Translations under genes and position numbers: made by a program
Origin: Pieris napi
Taxonomy: Eukaryota; Arthropoda; Insecta; Lepidoptera; Pieridae
Assembly: GCF_905475465.1 (NCBI RefSeq)
Contig: NC_062235.1
Span: 8,938,001 to 9,002,000, forward strand
Direction of reading: 5' to 3'
Length of the DNA: 64,000 nt
Notes under the pieces: generated by a model
The model's database searches: none
Told to the model about the DNA's origin: nothing
The model's input: only the letters and a program-made list of their open reading frames with translations
In this document: piece by piece, positions 47,910 through 59,474 of the stretch
How positions within the stretch are numbered: position 1 is the first letter of the stretch
Layout: each line of letters opens with the position of its first letter

Positions 47910-50900
47910 AGTAAAATATTATACAATATTATATTAATTTAAAACAGCTGCGGACTTGTAAAATGTATCTAAAACTGAGCTAACGAGATGTTATGAAAAT
48001 ATGATGCTACTGAAATTACTTTGTGAATGTCAAAGCGTCATCTTAACCGACTGAAAACATACTTGCCATCTTTAGAATTAAATAATGTAGGTGATATATA
48101 TATAAAGGTGATGTGTAAGAGTGGTGGACAGTTTGGGTACTGGTAATTAATGTTAATTTAGATATTTTAAAATATTTTTGATACAACAGGAATAAGACGC
48201 CTAAAGAGAACTAAACCTTTTGAGTTGACAAACCTAGTGTAGTGAATATGCAAGTGCGGTATCTCGGTCATGAACAGTGCCAAAACATTATAGAACACTA
48301 GGACTGTTAATGAGCATTACCTTAGTTTAAGCTATTCACTAGTAAAGTAGAAAATTAAGTCAACATAATATTACTTATAAGCCATAATTATTGAATAGGA
48401 TAGATTGTAATTCATGTGAAGTCGAACTCTTTTTGTAAACTTGATTATAGGAAAAAAAATTGGGGTTTAAAAGTATAATGTTACAAATATTATTAAATAA
48501 ATAAATTTCGATTTGAATTAAAGTATATTCTTATTTATAGTCAAAAGTATATTTAGAATAATAGAGTTCGTCCAACGCGTACACATAGCTGAATTTTACT
48601 GTGAATTATTGATTTACGTATAACTTTTACGGTTTTAATCGTCATACTAAAACGTATACTGTATTAGTTAAAACAAATATCCACCAAATCGTTTATTAAT
48701 TTAAAAAAGTTCCATTTCTATCATCGGCTATCATTTTGCCTACAACATGTCATAAGTGTAATTAGGCTTACAATCTATATGTATGCACCTTAGAGCATAT
48801 TGTCTCAAAAAACTCGTATACATAAGACATATAAATATAACTTGGTATCCATAATTGTAAAAACAAACAAAAACAGTTGAATAAATGCATCGATAAATAC
48901 CGTCGACATTTAGCCTACACGAGTTGATTCTCGCGACTTTGTACGGTGACTTGTAAAAAGCCAAGATGTTTGTGTATTTACCTAGTCACCTAAAAACCTA
49001 GGCATTGTAAATACATCGTCATAGTCGTAGAATAGTGACGGATCTGACAAAAAGTAAACTTTACAGGGCAGCCATTTCATAATAATAATATAATGTTAGT
49101 TTTTGTCATAACTATTTTAATTCATATTCTGTTGTTATGAAAATTGGCATACAAACAAACAAAAGGGTTTGTTTTGAAACAAAATAAAAGTAATAACATT
49201 AAATTACACAGTTTTCTAGAAAAATCTCATGTTCTATCAAATCCGTCACTTTACCGACTGATTTATTTGAAATTTAAAACACATGGATTTTTTTTAATGT
49301 AGCCGTAATATTTAGTCAATGTACTACCAAATATGATAAAATATGTTTTTTTTTTAAATCCGACATTGTTCTACGATCATGACGAAAAGCAGAACGAAGT
49401 TTGGGACGTTTGAAATAGAACAATTTGCTAGCAAAAACCTTTCATTGGTTAAAATCTTCTTAAGGTCTAAATAGGTTTTCTGCTATTCAATTGATAAGAC
49501 AAGTAATCTGTAACTGTATTAGCAGGAATTAAATTCCGGGTTTTCGTTAAGAAATAGCTTAAGGCATACAATAAATAAGATTTTGAAAAGCTCGAAGAAT
49601 AAAAAATGCTTAGGCAAATTGTGTTTTTAATACTAGGTATAGTTTACAGAAATTCTTACAATACTGAAGAAAAGAATACGTGATGCCTTCCACTAATGTA
49701 AGACTTCATTTGTATAGGTTTTTCTGGACTATTGACGACGTCGGCCATACAATTTTATTATATGTATAGATTATTTATTTACTCGTACATATATATTGAT
49801 GAAGAGGTGTGCCACCAGACTCCACCCATTACTAAAATGCCAATACGATTACTAGACAAGTCTATCAAAATTCGATCCACGTCGCTCTACACTACACGTT
49901 TTTTTTTTAATCGCCGAGGGAATGCGCCGTAAATTCCAGTGAATGCATTAAAATTGTATAGGATATGTTTTTGCGAGGGCGCATGTGACGGTGCACGTAC
50001 GAGTATATAATTGTAATTAACATAAGATTTCCCGTAATAACCCCGGAGTGCGCGCGCGACGCAAAAATGGCCGCGACCGCTTTTTGTTAACTGCGTACGC
50101 TGAATATCATAAGCTACGTGCGTGGATCATCACACACTCGTGCATTTTTCTTCTCATCTCACTCCGACAGCAAAATATGGTTTTTAAATAAATATTCAAA
50201 CTTCATAGGAAAACAGTACCTTGTAAGGTGAAAACCTTTAAAAAGAAATACACTCTAATTCACTTTTCAAATACAATTTAGATGAAACAAAAATTCTACT
50301 ATAATATTATCCAATAAAACCATAAAACATTGACAAAAGATTGTTTTTTTTTTAATTATATATCAACAACCACCCCGTGTGCTTACACCTAAATGGAGGA
50401 GACGGAGTTACGCCTTGTATGCCTGCATATCAGGACTGTTCCCTATCTTACAACTTATGACAGTATTAAACTGAACGACACGATTATTGCATAAAATAGA
50501 TAAAATTTATTGTGAAATGCATTAAAAAGGTTTACGTTCTCAGTATTACCACAGCACATTCGGGAAACGTATTTGAATTTAGAAATATGCCCTCGAACCA
50601 ACAGACTACTTAATCTTTATGTAATTTTGAATTTGGAACATCAATTGACAGTTGACAGTCGTATCAGATATCGCGTGGTGTAAAGGAATCCTTACGAGCA
50701 GATCGAGTAGTTTTTGTGGCTCACGTAACACGATCAGTCCATCTCATAATTTTGCCTTTTTTCTCCGATGCTGCGTCCTTATTAAGGCACACTGTTCCCT
50801 GATTACGTTTGTATCTCCGTGATTGACACTTGCTGTACCCGTGGAGCTTTAGAGATTTATACTGACTTCCACCGCTTTGCGCAGACTCTTTCTTGGAATC

Positions 50901-51764
50901 CAATCGAGCCTTCGTGTCTAGTTAGTTCTAAGATGTAGGTCCTGAGAAACGGTTGCACTCTGCACTGGTTATATAGTACGTGAGAACTGAATTTGTAAAA
51001 AGAACTTAACTATACGTTCTTTGGATAGGATTATTTTTACTAATAATTTACGACAAATTAAGGTCATTTAGTTCTTATCGTTTCTTAGTTTTATCGAAGT
51101 AATTTGTATTACAAATTTAATTTTTCAAAACTTCAGGTGTAATTAACATTAAATCTAAATATTTGCTTACGAAGCAATGGAAAATGAAATCAAAAATAAC
51201 ACTACATTATTATTCCGATAATGTTTATTTTGAACCTATTTTTGTTAGTTGCGATATTTATATGTTGTAGCTATATATATATGTGTATATGTATTTTGTT
51301 AATTACCCTGTACGTATCATTATTAAACGAATATTGTCCTTCAGCCGTCAGCAGGCAGTTAGGACAATGAACAGAACCATACACGGAGCGGACGCGACGG
51401 TTTAGGGGTGCGCGTGAGCACACATACTGATTTCTTTATGGTGACCATGTTTTAAAAACAATCTAACTTAACCTATTTGCATGTATATTGATAATAAATA
51501 AAAGCATTGTTGGTTATTAACTATTATATTCAGCGTGAATAATGGTTTAAACAGGTTTTTTTAATATTTTATTATTTAAATTAATTTTTTTAATTTTTTT
51601 AAACAGTTCTTTAAATATTTATTTGGTAAAAATTTTTTAATTTTTAAAATTGTGTATTAAGGGAATGTAATTGTGTTTAAAAAAAAGCCCCGGTCATAGT
51701 TAGAAAAGGGCAACGCTTATTTATATGACAAAAAATGAACTACTGCAACAGTATAAATATTTAT
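47910..51764. other. Non-coding except for the island at 49965
   Basis: AT-rich. The frame at 50721-50903 (minus) is basic and Ser-rich, ending in MRWTDRVT, but all frames there are partly open and nothing identifies a gene. Confidence 0.4.
49965..50165. promoter_or_regulatory. GC-rich island, possible regulatory region
   Basis: GAGGGCGCATGTGACGGTGC, AGTATATAATTGTAATTAAC, TTTCCCGTAATAACCCCGG and GCGCGCGCGACGCAAAAATG GCCGC occur together. It combines CpG density, TAAT-type sites and a GCCAT-type (Pho/YY1) core, with no ORF. Confidence 0.3.
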
Positions 51765-51771
51765 AAAAAAA
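51765..51771 (-). terminator. Pol III terminator of tRNA-Arg
   Basis: Seven consecutive T on the minus strand, beginning seven bases after the mature 3' end. Confidence 0.8.
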
Positions 51772-51777
51772 TTGCTG

Positions 51778-51850
51778 CGACCCTGCCAGGATTCGAACCT
51801 GGAATCTTCTGATCCGTAGTCAGACGCGTTATCCGTTGCGCCACAGGGCC
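51778..51850 (-). tRNA. tRNA-Arg (anticodon ACG)
   Basis: Seventy-three nt fold as a full cloverleaf. The acceptor stem is GGCCCTG/CAGGGTC with a G2-U71 wobble and discriminator G. The D arm contains TGGCGCAACGGATAACGC, the anticodon stem TCTGA/TCAGA holds the loop CTACGGA, and the T arm is CCAGGTTCGAATCCTGG. Box A (TGGCGCAACGG) and box B (GGTTCGAATCC) are intact and there is no intron. Wobble A34 would be read as inosine for CGU/CGC/CGA codons. A T7 run follows the 3' end. It is isolated from other tRNAs here. Confidence 0.96.
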
Positions 51851-52233
51851 TGCTGAAAGCTGGCTCTAAATTTAGGACAATGTAAAAAAAATTCTAAAAT
51901 TAAAAAAAGATCCTCTTTGTTACATAGTACACAAAATTTGCTTTTAATATCATCTTTTTTCAAAATTTTATCATCATTCTTAAGAAAAAATCTTATGTTA
52001 TTATATCGTAATGAAAATATTCATACAGAACCTTTGGCCAAAATTTTATCTTCATTGATACCTTATACAGATCATTAGGATCTAGTTACGGCAATAATTT
52101 TCTTATGAACCTGTGATTTTTCCTAGCTATTTACGAAATTAACACATCCTCGTTAAAACATCGATAAAGAAACTATCTAAAGCCTAAAGATAATTTAATA
52201 TATCAATATATCTTTCCAGTTATTTATAAAATT

Positions 52234-52592
52234 ACTAGCTGACCCGGCAAACGTTGTTTTGCCCTGCATATTATTTCTAGGAACCTTTTTTTAGTTCAAT
52301 AAAAATAACTATCAATAATAAAAAATAGGGGTTGATCGTTAAGGGGTGAAAATTAAGGGTTGTATGTATTTTTGTATGCCACATTATAAAAAAAATTAAA
52401 ATTAAAATGTTGTCCAAAAAATACAAATAAAATGTTAGCGGTGGACAACCCTTATCACTTAGGGGTATGAAAAATAGATAGTAGCCGATTCTCAGACCTA
52501 CTGAATATGCATATAAAATTTGATATAAATCGGTCAAGCCGTTTCGGAGGAGTATGGTAACTAATATTGTGACACGAGAATTTTATATATAA
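52234..52592 (+). mobile_element. ACTAGC-TATATA retroposon, type B, copy 2
   Basis: It starts ACTAGCTGACCCGGCAAACG, contains ATAGGGGTTGATCGTTAAGG and AAATCGGTCAAGCCGTTTCG, and ends GACACGAGAATTTTATATAT. The type A element follows directly. Confidence 0.78.
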
Positions 52593-52814
52593 GACTAGTG
52601 GATGCGACAGACGTTGTCCTGCATGATATTTCAAGCAATTAGTAAAGCAAAGTATGAAAGTACCGACTGCAGCGCCATCTGGCGGGCTGATTTGTGAATC
52701 TAAACCATTCCCAGATCCCCTTGAACACACACAAAAAATTTCATCAAAATCGGTCCAGTCGTTTGAGAGAAGTTCAGTGACATACACACTCACAGAAGAA
52801 TTATATATATAAAG
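52593..52814 (+). mobile_element. ACTAGT-TATATA retroposon, type A, copy 2
   Basis: It starts ACTAGTGGATGCGACAGACG, contains GCGCCATCTGGCGGGCTGAT and AAATCGGTCCAGTCGTTTGA, and ends GAAGAATTATATATATAAAG. It lies head-to-tail after type B. Confidence 0.78.
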
Positions 52815-53544
52815 ATATAACCGGATGCACAGGTGCACAGGGGTTAGGAAATTTTAGCAGCCTTGAAGCGTATATTGTAGTGCAAATACCGTCTTCAGCA
52901 TCCTATTCGACTCCGGGTTCATTGTTAAATCCAACGTAAGGTCTATAGGTAATATGTCTATATAGACATGATCATCTAATTTTGCATAAAAAGAATACCA
53001 GTGAAATACATTTTCTGTATGGGCAAGACATTAGGGGTTGCAACACCATTATGACTATGTGCTCGTAGTCATGGTAACCCTACCATCTGACGTTCGCGCC
53101 CAATTACGGCACAGGTTATTAAAATAATGCGTCCATAGAATGATTGTTAGCAAATATTTATGTATGCTATTCACTGAATTGTTAATCACGTTTTACAATA
53201 CTCTAGGCAACGGAAAATTTGATGAAAACTCATTCCGAATATTTCCTAGAACTAGCTAGGTGCGGCGACACAGATTTTCTTATGTTGAATTTTAGGTAGT
53301 ACGTAGTTCTGTAACGTATTGGTTGATTCAGATCAGCTGCTAAAAGCTCTTATAGAATATTGGTTATCCGGATATTAGCTAAAAGATCTGAACGCGCGCC
53401 TTGATTTATATTTTAAGTGCATTTTGAATTCCTATATATTTATCAAAGATATAATATATTATTGCTTTAGCTTTCTTCTTCATTCTTCTTCCAAACGCAC
53501 TGAGGAATTATAGGAATAGGTATATAAAAATTAAACAAGGGCAA

Positions 53545-54195
53545 TCATTCAAATTCAATTCAAAAGTGATTTATTCATATAGGTACAATTTGTACACTTA
53601 TGTCAAATTTACGCCATCTCATCTTGAGCGGCATTAGGGCCCAAACATTGTTTTCATCTATGTATTCTTGAACTGTGTAATATCCTTTTTTCATTAGGGT
53701 TTCCTTTATGTAAAGATTTATTTAAACTTATGTAACGGAAGTTTGGTTACATGATCTGGAATTTTGTTATATATATGTATACTGACTGAGCAGTTTTATG
53801 AAGTCTGAAAGCTGGAAAATCAAGTCTATTCCAACTTCTTTTGTTCAAATTGTGACAGTCACTGCGCTTTAGAAATGTATTTAGGTTTTTATAAACGTCC
53901 ATAATATTTTCATACTCATATTGGGAGGCAATTGTTAAAATACTGATTTCTTTAAATAATTCTCTTTGCGAGACACACGGTTTTAATTTATATAAAGCTC
54001 GTATTGCTCTTTTTGTAATACAAAAATATCTTGAACATCGGCCACTCTCCCCACAACATCATACCATACGTAATAACACTATGGAAGTAACTGAAATATG
54101 TAACAAGCCTCGCTATTTCAATAACAGATACTAACCTAATCTTTTTTCTCGCAAAAGCAGCCAAACTAAGTCTTCCCGGTAGGGTGGTAATATTG
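53545..54195 (-). pseudogene. Decayed non-LTR retrotransposon, reverse transcriptase C-terminal part
   Basis: Minus strand: LPGRLSLAAFARKKIRLVSV, then YFSYFHSVITYGMMLWGE, KRAIRALYKLKP, LFKEISILTIASQYEYENIM, then IPDHVTKLPLHKFK and MKKGYYTVQEYIDENN. This is the usual end of a jockey/CR1-like LINE ORF2. At least three frameshifts and stops break it. The tail ends at AATTGAATTTGAAT near 53550. Confidence 0.88.
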
Positions 54196-55554
54196 TAAAT
54201 AATAATATACTAAAACTAGCAACCATGATGGTAAATGAGTCATCGAAATGTCGCAAGGATATCTGCATTAGGAATCCTAGGAATTGGATTAACATATACT
54301 GGGCTTAACATGGTAATAAGTATCATTACTGGTTTAATGAGCAAATGAATATGATTGAAATTTGAAATATTTAGACTTTGAAGAATTGGCTTGCGAATGA
54401 GGTCACCTTTAAAAATTGTGAGGTGATACAACTAAGTTGTTGGTTAAATATAACCCGTATATAACTTAGCTACTGTTTAAATAGTATAAGAAATTCAAAA
54501 ACAAAAGCTTCTTGAAAAACAATTGACGATCTTTCTTTTTCTTCATCTTTCAAATTTTGTCATCCACCAATGGCCAGCATTATGGCATTAAAAATCGATA
54601 TTGTCAAAGCCTTGGCAAAATATCTTTATTATTATTATCACATGTGCATTAAGCAAACCCAAAAATTACTTAATTATCAAATACTATATTAATCCGGTAT
54701 GTTATTTTGAATTTCTTTCTTACTTTATTTTGAAAAAATACCAAGGATATTTCTCTAGTCAAATAAATTGAAAAAATGCTCTCAATACATTTTTAAATTG
54801 ACAATTTGTCAACGTATACAAAATAGAACTTGTTTCAATGCAAATAAGAAAATACCTATTTGTAATATAGACGCTCAAAGTCATTTGTAGACGTCAGCTT
54901 TTATTAAAACTGAATATTGATGGAGCTAGCTAATGAAACGAAATGGTCCGTTTTTTAATTAAAACCACTTTATACATTTAAAATGGTCGTAATCTGTACT
55001 AGAGAACATTTCATTAAGAATATAGACTAATAAATCTATTGGCGTTTAGACGTGTACTCTGTGAAATATACCTCTATATTATGGCGCATTTCGATGTATT
55101 TTTATACTTTAAATTAGTTTTTTGTTTAAGTCTCAAAGCACAGTTTATCGTTATACCGATGCGAACTGGGAACTAAAGGGTAATAATCCAATTAAATATC
55201 ATAACTATAAAGAAAGTTCATAATTATTTATTATAAACTAAAAACATTGCACAAAAGAATAAATACAAAGGAATTTATAGATTATCGATTTTCCAACGAA
55301 CTCTCAGAAATGCATTAAAAAAATATTAAGTTCAGTTAGCTATTCTTATATTAATTAAGAGAAATGGATCGTGTAAATATTTTTTCCCATAACTTTTTTG
55401 TGAATATGTTCTTATTAAAAATTACGGTTACCAATGTTCGTTGTGCCTGCGTTGAGCTTTGTTTTCTTAAAAAAATATAAGCTTCTATCAGTAATAAGAG
55501 ACACATTAACAGCTATTATTTTAGCTAACTTAAAATAAATAATATTACAAAAAA

Positions 55555-56000
55555 CATATACTAAAGATATAGCCAAAGATGGAATACATAATATATACAA
55601 AAAGATAATAATATATTTTAAAAAAAGGGTGCGTGTACTTATGTACGCGCGTAAGAAGTTATACTTCTTTGGCATTATTAAAAATAGTTTTTGATTGCAT
55701 GCAAATAATTAATTACAATTAAATAATCAAAGACTGGAAAAAGATTCAATAAATATATATATTAGTCAATAAAGTTCAGTTTACATTTGAAAAATTAAAT
55801 AAAAATTAAATCGATTTAGTGGGCAACTTCATTCTGTTAATTTTGTGTCTCATCAATTTTTCATAACGCGCCTAAAGAAGTATAACTTCAAATAGATGTA
55901 TACGTATATTTAACTAAGTATACCTAATTCGGGTGTGTTGTCTGTAAGTATGTTCGTGAAGGTGTGTGTGTGAGGTGTGCTCTTGATGCAGTTTATTTGG
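55555..56000 (-). mobile_element. Retroposon 3' UTR copy split by a MITE
   Basis: ATAGCCAAAGATGGAATACA near 55568 and the GT-rich block around 55925-55990 (TACCTAATTCGGGTGTGTTG, GAAGGTGTGTGTGTGAGG) correspond to the 3' UTR of the element at 17282. Between them sits the 235-bp MITE 55655-55889. Confidence 0.6.
55655..55889. mobile_element. MITE with GAAGTTATACTTCTTT inverted ends
   Basis: GAAGTTATACTTCTTTGGC at the left is matched by the inverse of GCCTAAAGAAGTATAACTTC at the right (one base extra). It is 235 bp. The internal end region TCATCAATTTTTCATAACGCG is typical of a MITE I associate with lepidopteran genomes. It interrupts a retroposon 3' UTR. Confidence 0.78.
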
Positions 56001-57857
56001 CGGTGTGCATAATCATGCATTTTTATACATGTACCTGGTTAAACTTCTAGTTGATCTTAGTGAAATTTGTGATAGGAGTTAAGTGTGTATTAGGAGGTAA
56101 AAGCTACTAAATAAATATAGCGATACTGTACTGATGTAATGGGGACTTCAAGCATTTAATTACCAAAAGTAAAAAAACAAACTGCTGACTCCTTACTTAC
56201 GTAAAATTAAATTTGACTATCAGTTCTGTCAACGCTTTGCGTTCATTGAAAAAAAAACACAAATATTTTATAACTTTTATTAAGTGAAAAGGAACATTTA
56301 ATACACAAACCAAACTCGACAGTTCTTAGTCTACGAATTTCCCGCCTAAAATAAAACTAATTAAGTAATACAATTAAATCAAGTCGACATTTTACATACA
56401 ATATCAACATTTGTTAAAATTCATGCAAGGGACACAAAATTAAATAATAAATGCTTTGCAACTTAAGAACCTAAACATGAAACTATAAAACTGAAAAATA
56501 AGAATTGTGTCGAACATAGCCGCTTGGTACTTTTTGCATTTTTGTTCGATAGATTCCAGTTCTATTATACCTTTAGCTAACTTTGCTACAGTTTCAAACA
56601 TTCGGTTCAAGTTTTCGAATACTTAAACCAGCAACATTATTCATGTGTGTGGTATATACGCGTAGTATATTACTATATATAGTATTTACGAATACAATTC
56701 TATAGTAGTTTGAAGTGATGCTTTTGGATATCAAATCTTTTTCTATTACGTTAACTTTTTATTTAAGTATAGCTTGTGTTAGTGTGTTCTCTATGTCTCT
56801 AACTTTATGGTAACTGTCATTACTTAGGCAATAGAAAACTGTCAAAACGTAAAGAAGCTTATGCTGACACTAATTAAGTATGTATATTTCGCTTGTTTTA
56901 CACTAGATTGTATTACATTAGATTGATTCACTTAAATCAACGGATAAATACACTTGGGATACGAAAAGAATACAAGGCGTGGTAATAAATAAGAGGACAA
57001 CAAATTTTACACAGTTTAGTACAAAAATACACGTATTTCTGAAAATAGTTAACACTTATACTAATCATACGGCGTACTATACAAAGGTGACGCCAAATTC
57101 ACGACGAGTGTCCTTGTACCGCTAATATTAATTACATCCTGGATACATATCAAAAACTGTTATCCTATCGGGCTTACTCTAGGCTGTACACGCAAAACAA
57201 GTGTATTATTGAAAACAATTTTTATTTAATTAAATATGCTCGACGGATCATGGGCCATGAAGTTGGACGCTGTGTTTCCGCATACAAAATAGGGAAGTAT
57301 ATATTGAATAAACGTGACATTCTATCTCATTAAATGAAAACAAACATATATAACCGAGGAAAATATCAATAACTAATAAGAAAATTATAGGAATTAAATT
57401 ATATATAACACAAATATCTCAATTTTTGCCAATATCATAAAACAGTTTAAATATTATGTCTATTCAAAAACGTATTTGAATCAAAGTGTTGTCTCATTTA
57501 TTTAATTGTAAAGTGATACAAAAGGCTTGAAGTACGTTCATGAGTATTTGATATAACGAATAAACAGCAATATTTGGTAATTACGTAATTCTTGTAACAA
57601 TCTATATGGATTATAAATGAATGCACACCTTCAAAATAATGAGCTTTAAGGAACTTAATCGTATCTACGAGTACTTTGGTACATTATATACGTTATCGGT
57701 TAAGAGGATATTATGAAATCTTCTCGGGACTATCTGAAACAAAAAAGGTATACACGTGGTTAATGTGATATTTTTTAATTATTTACTGAATTGTTCAATT
57801 TGTCGAACGTATGTAAAAAAAACAATACAGTTTTAGTGTGTATTTTTAGTTATATTT
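56001..57857. other. Non-coding, downstream of the unknown gene
   Basis: AT-rich, no ORF of note. It could include a long 3' UTR of the minus-strand gene that stops at 57953. Confidence 0.4.
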
Positions 57858-57952
57858 TTTATTAGAGAACTCATAATGTTTAAAGAACTTTATTTCTCAT
57901 TATATATTTTATATTTTTTTTACATGAGAAACTTAATAAGTGAAGCTTACAA

Positions 57953-58095
57953 TCATTTCCGTATGCCCGTACTAAGATCCTGTAGTTCACTGCTGTCGTC
58001 GCTAGATGCGCCGGCGCCGTTCGGAGCGCCTGCACCAGCTGCTACAGCCATCGAAAGTGGTATCGTGATGAACTGTGGCTGGTTGGATGATGATG
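57953..58095 (-). CDS. Unknown gene, last exon
   Basis: Acceptor GTGTTTTAG, 47 codons including the TGA stop. GC content is well above the flanks, as expected for coding sequence here. Confidence 0.72.
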
Positions 58096-59082
58096 CTAAA
58101 ACACACGTAAATTAGTTAATGATCGCTTAATTATAAAATAATATAAGTATCAAAGGAAAATACTTGTCATCAGTTAATTGATGCCTATTAAAATATTTAT
58201 TAAACTAGTAATACCTATTTTGTATGTAAAATATTATCCCATGACATGTCAAAAGTGTCGAATTAGATACAAAAGTTGTCATAGAACTCTACTAAATAAA
58301 GAATATTTAATAAATAATTTTAATTTGAATGATTTTATTAATATAAACCTTTATATTTATATTTTCAGACAGTACTTATCTGTTTGGTCTAGTCTACTAA
58401 CCATTTTCTTGCCCTTGATTAGCTAAACCTAAAATAAAGCTAGGCGGATATCCCATAGCCAAATTTCCAAGTCCCAAATTGGTCCCCAAACCTTCCAGGC
58501 CAGCTAGGACCCCTGAGGGGTACAACATGGCGCCCCCTGGTAGATCTATCTTTGGGAGTAGTCGGGGTAGTGACGGTTGACTTGACTTGCTTTCCTCCTG
58601 GTTTGCTGATGATGTAGACGGCTGGTTTTCGGATTCCCTGAAAATGTATTTTACAAGATTTTCATATATTTTTTTAATTAACTTTCTATGGAAGAGCTTA
58701 ATTTACCCGTGTATATTTTAAGAAAAACATGAAAACCAATATTATTTATTTGATTGACTGTAAAGAAAATATAATCATCGTATTCGATTGATGTATAAAT
58801 GGAGAATATGTTTGAACTGATCCCATTCATATGGGGTTGTCGATATAACTTCTAAAAAACCTACAGAGAAATTAAAAGTGTCTATTAATAAATTACATTT
58901 CAAACTTATTTTTTTTTCATAAAAGTTACTTTGATGGATGAAGTAAAGATTGGGTTATACCTTTTATTTGAAACTGATTCGTTATCGCAATTAAAATCCT
59001 TGTGGTTCTGTTGGGGATTGTACATAAAGTCAGGTTCGCTACCGCTCTCATCCCCGCTGTCGCCAGAAGTCGCTGGTTCTTC
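57953..59082 (-). CDS. Unrecognised Ser/acidic-rich protein, C-terminal three exons
   Basis: Exons 59082-58961, 58637-58402 and 58095-57953 join at GT-AG introns with matching phases and give about 165 C-terminal residues ending in TGA. The first exon starts EEPATSGDSGDESGSEPDF. The middle one is Ser/Gln-rich, then turns hydrophobic and Gly/Leu-rich (PRLLPKIDLPGGAMLYPSGV, then GLGTNLGLGNLAMGYPPSF). The last contains QFITIPLSMAVAAGAGAPNG, an acidic-Ser patch (ASSDDSSEL) and the end LQDLSTGIRK. No domain or transmembrane segment is clear. The composition resembles the low-complexity tail of a transcriptional or chromatin regulator, which is a guess. Earlier exons lie to the right and were not firmly found; see the candidate at 62736-62839. 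A candidate poly(A) signal AATAAA is at 57858-57863. Confidence 0.72.
58402..58637 (-). CDS. Unknown gene, second-last exon
   Basis: Acceptor CATTTTCAG, donor AATG|GTTAGT, 78 codons. It starts ESENQPSTSSANQEESKSSQ and ends LANQGQEN. The shift from polar to Gly/Leu-rich lies near the middle. Reading through the donor meets a stop two codons later. Confidence 0.75.
58961..59082 (-). CDS. Unknown gene, third-last exon
   Basis: Acceptor ATTATTACAG, donor AAAAG|GTATAA, 40 codons plus two bases. An acidic/Ser segment is followed by MYNPQQNHKDF and SVSNK. The entry phase is taken as 0 because that frame continues correctly into the next exon; the other open frame hits a stop there. Confidence 0.72.
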
Positions 59083-59182
59083 CTGTAATAATAATGATTT
59101 GATCAATTAACATTTAATGTGCTGAATCAATACAATCTACAATACTATATGTTCAAATACTTTTAGTTATCATTTTTATTAA

Positions 59183-59474
59183 AATAAATCAGTGGCGCTA
59201 CAACCTCTTTAAAACTTGGCCTCAGATTTCTGAATCTGTTTCATGATCATTTTAAAATCTAATAGGTAAGTAGGTGATCAGTCTCCAGTGCCTGACACAC
59301 GCCGTTGACTTTATGGGTCTAAGACATGTCGGTTTTCTCACGATATTTTCCTTCACCGTTCGAGCAAATGTTAAATAACATAGAAAGAAAGTCCATTCGT
59401 GCACATCCGGGGATCGAACCTACGACCTCAGGTATGAGAGTCGTACGCTGAAGCCACTAGGCCAACACTGCTCT
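59183..59474 (-). mobile_element. tRNA-derived SINE, second family
   Basis: Minus strand: CAGTGTTGGCCTAGTGGCTT (box A), CTGAGGTCGTAGGTTCGATC (box B), GGTGAAGGAAAATATCGTGA, and tail GAAACAGATTCAGAAATCTG then GGTTGTAGCGCCACTG. It is the fullest copy here and lies just upstream of the third-last exon of the unknown gene. Confidence 0.9.

Noticed and set aside
50721..50903. Basic Ser/Lys-rich 60-codon minus-strand ORF
   Set aside because: Adjacent frames are open too, no homology is recognisable, and there is no splice or promoter support.
52455..52838. 127-codon minus-strand ORF, similar in translation to 35545-35817
   Set aside because: The similarity is between two copies of a non-coding retroposon pair (types B and A); both frames start and end arbitrarily relative to the element.
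57876..58115. 79-codon plus-strand ORF
   Set aside because: Antisense to the last exon of the unknown minus-strand gene, whose splice phases are consistent.
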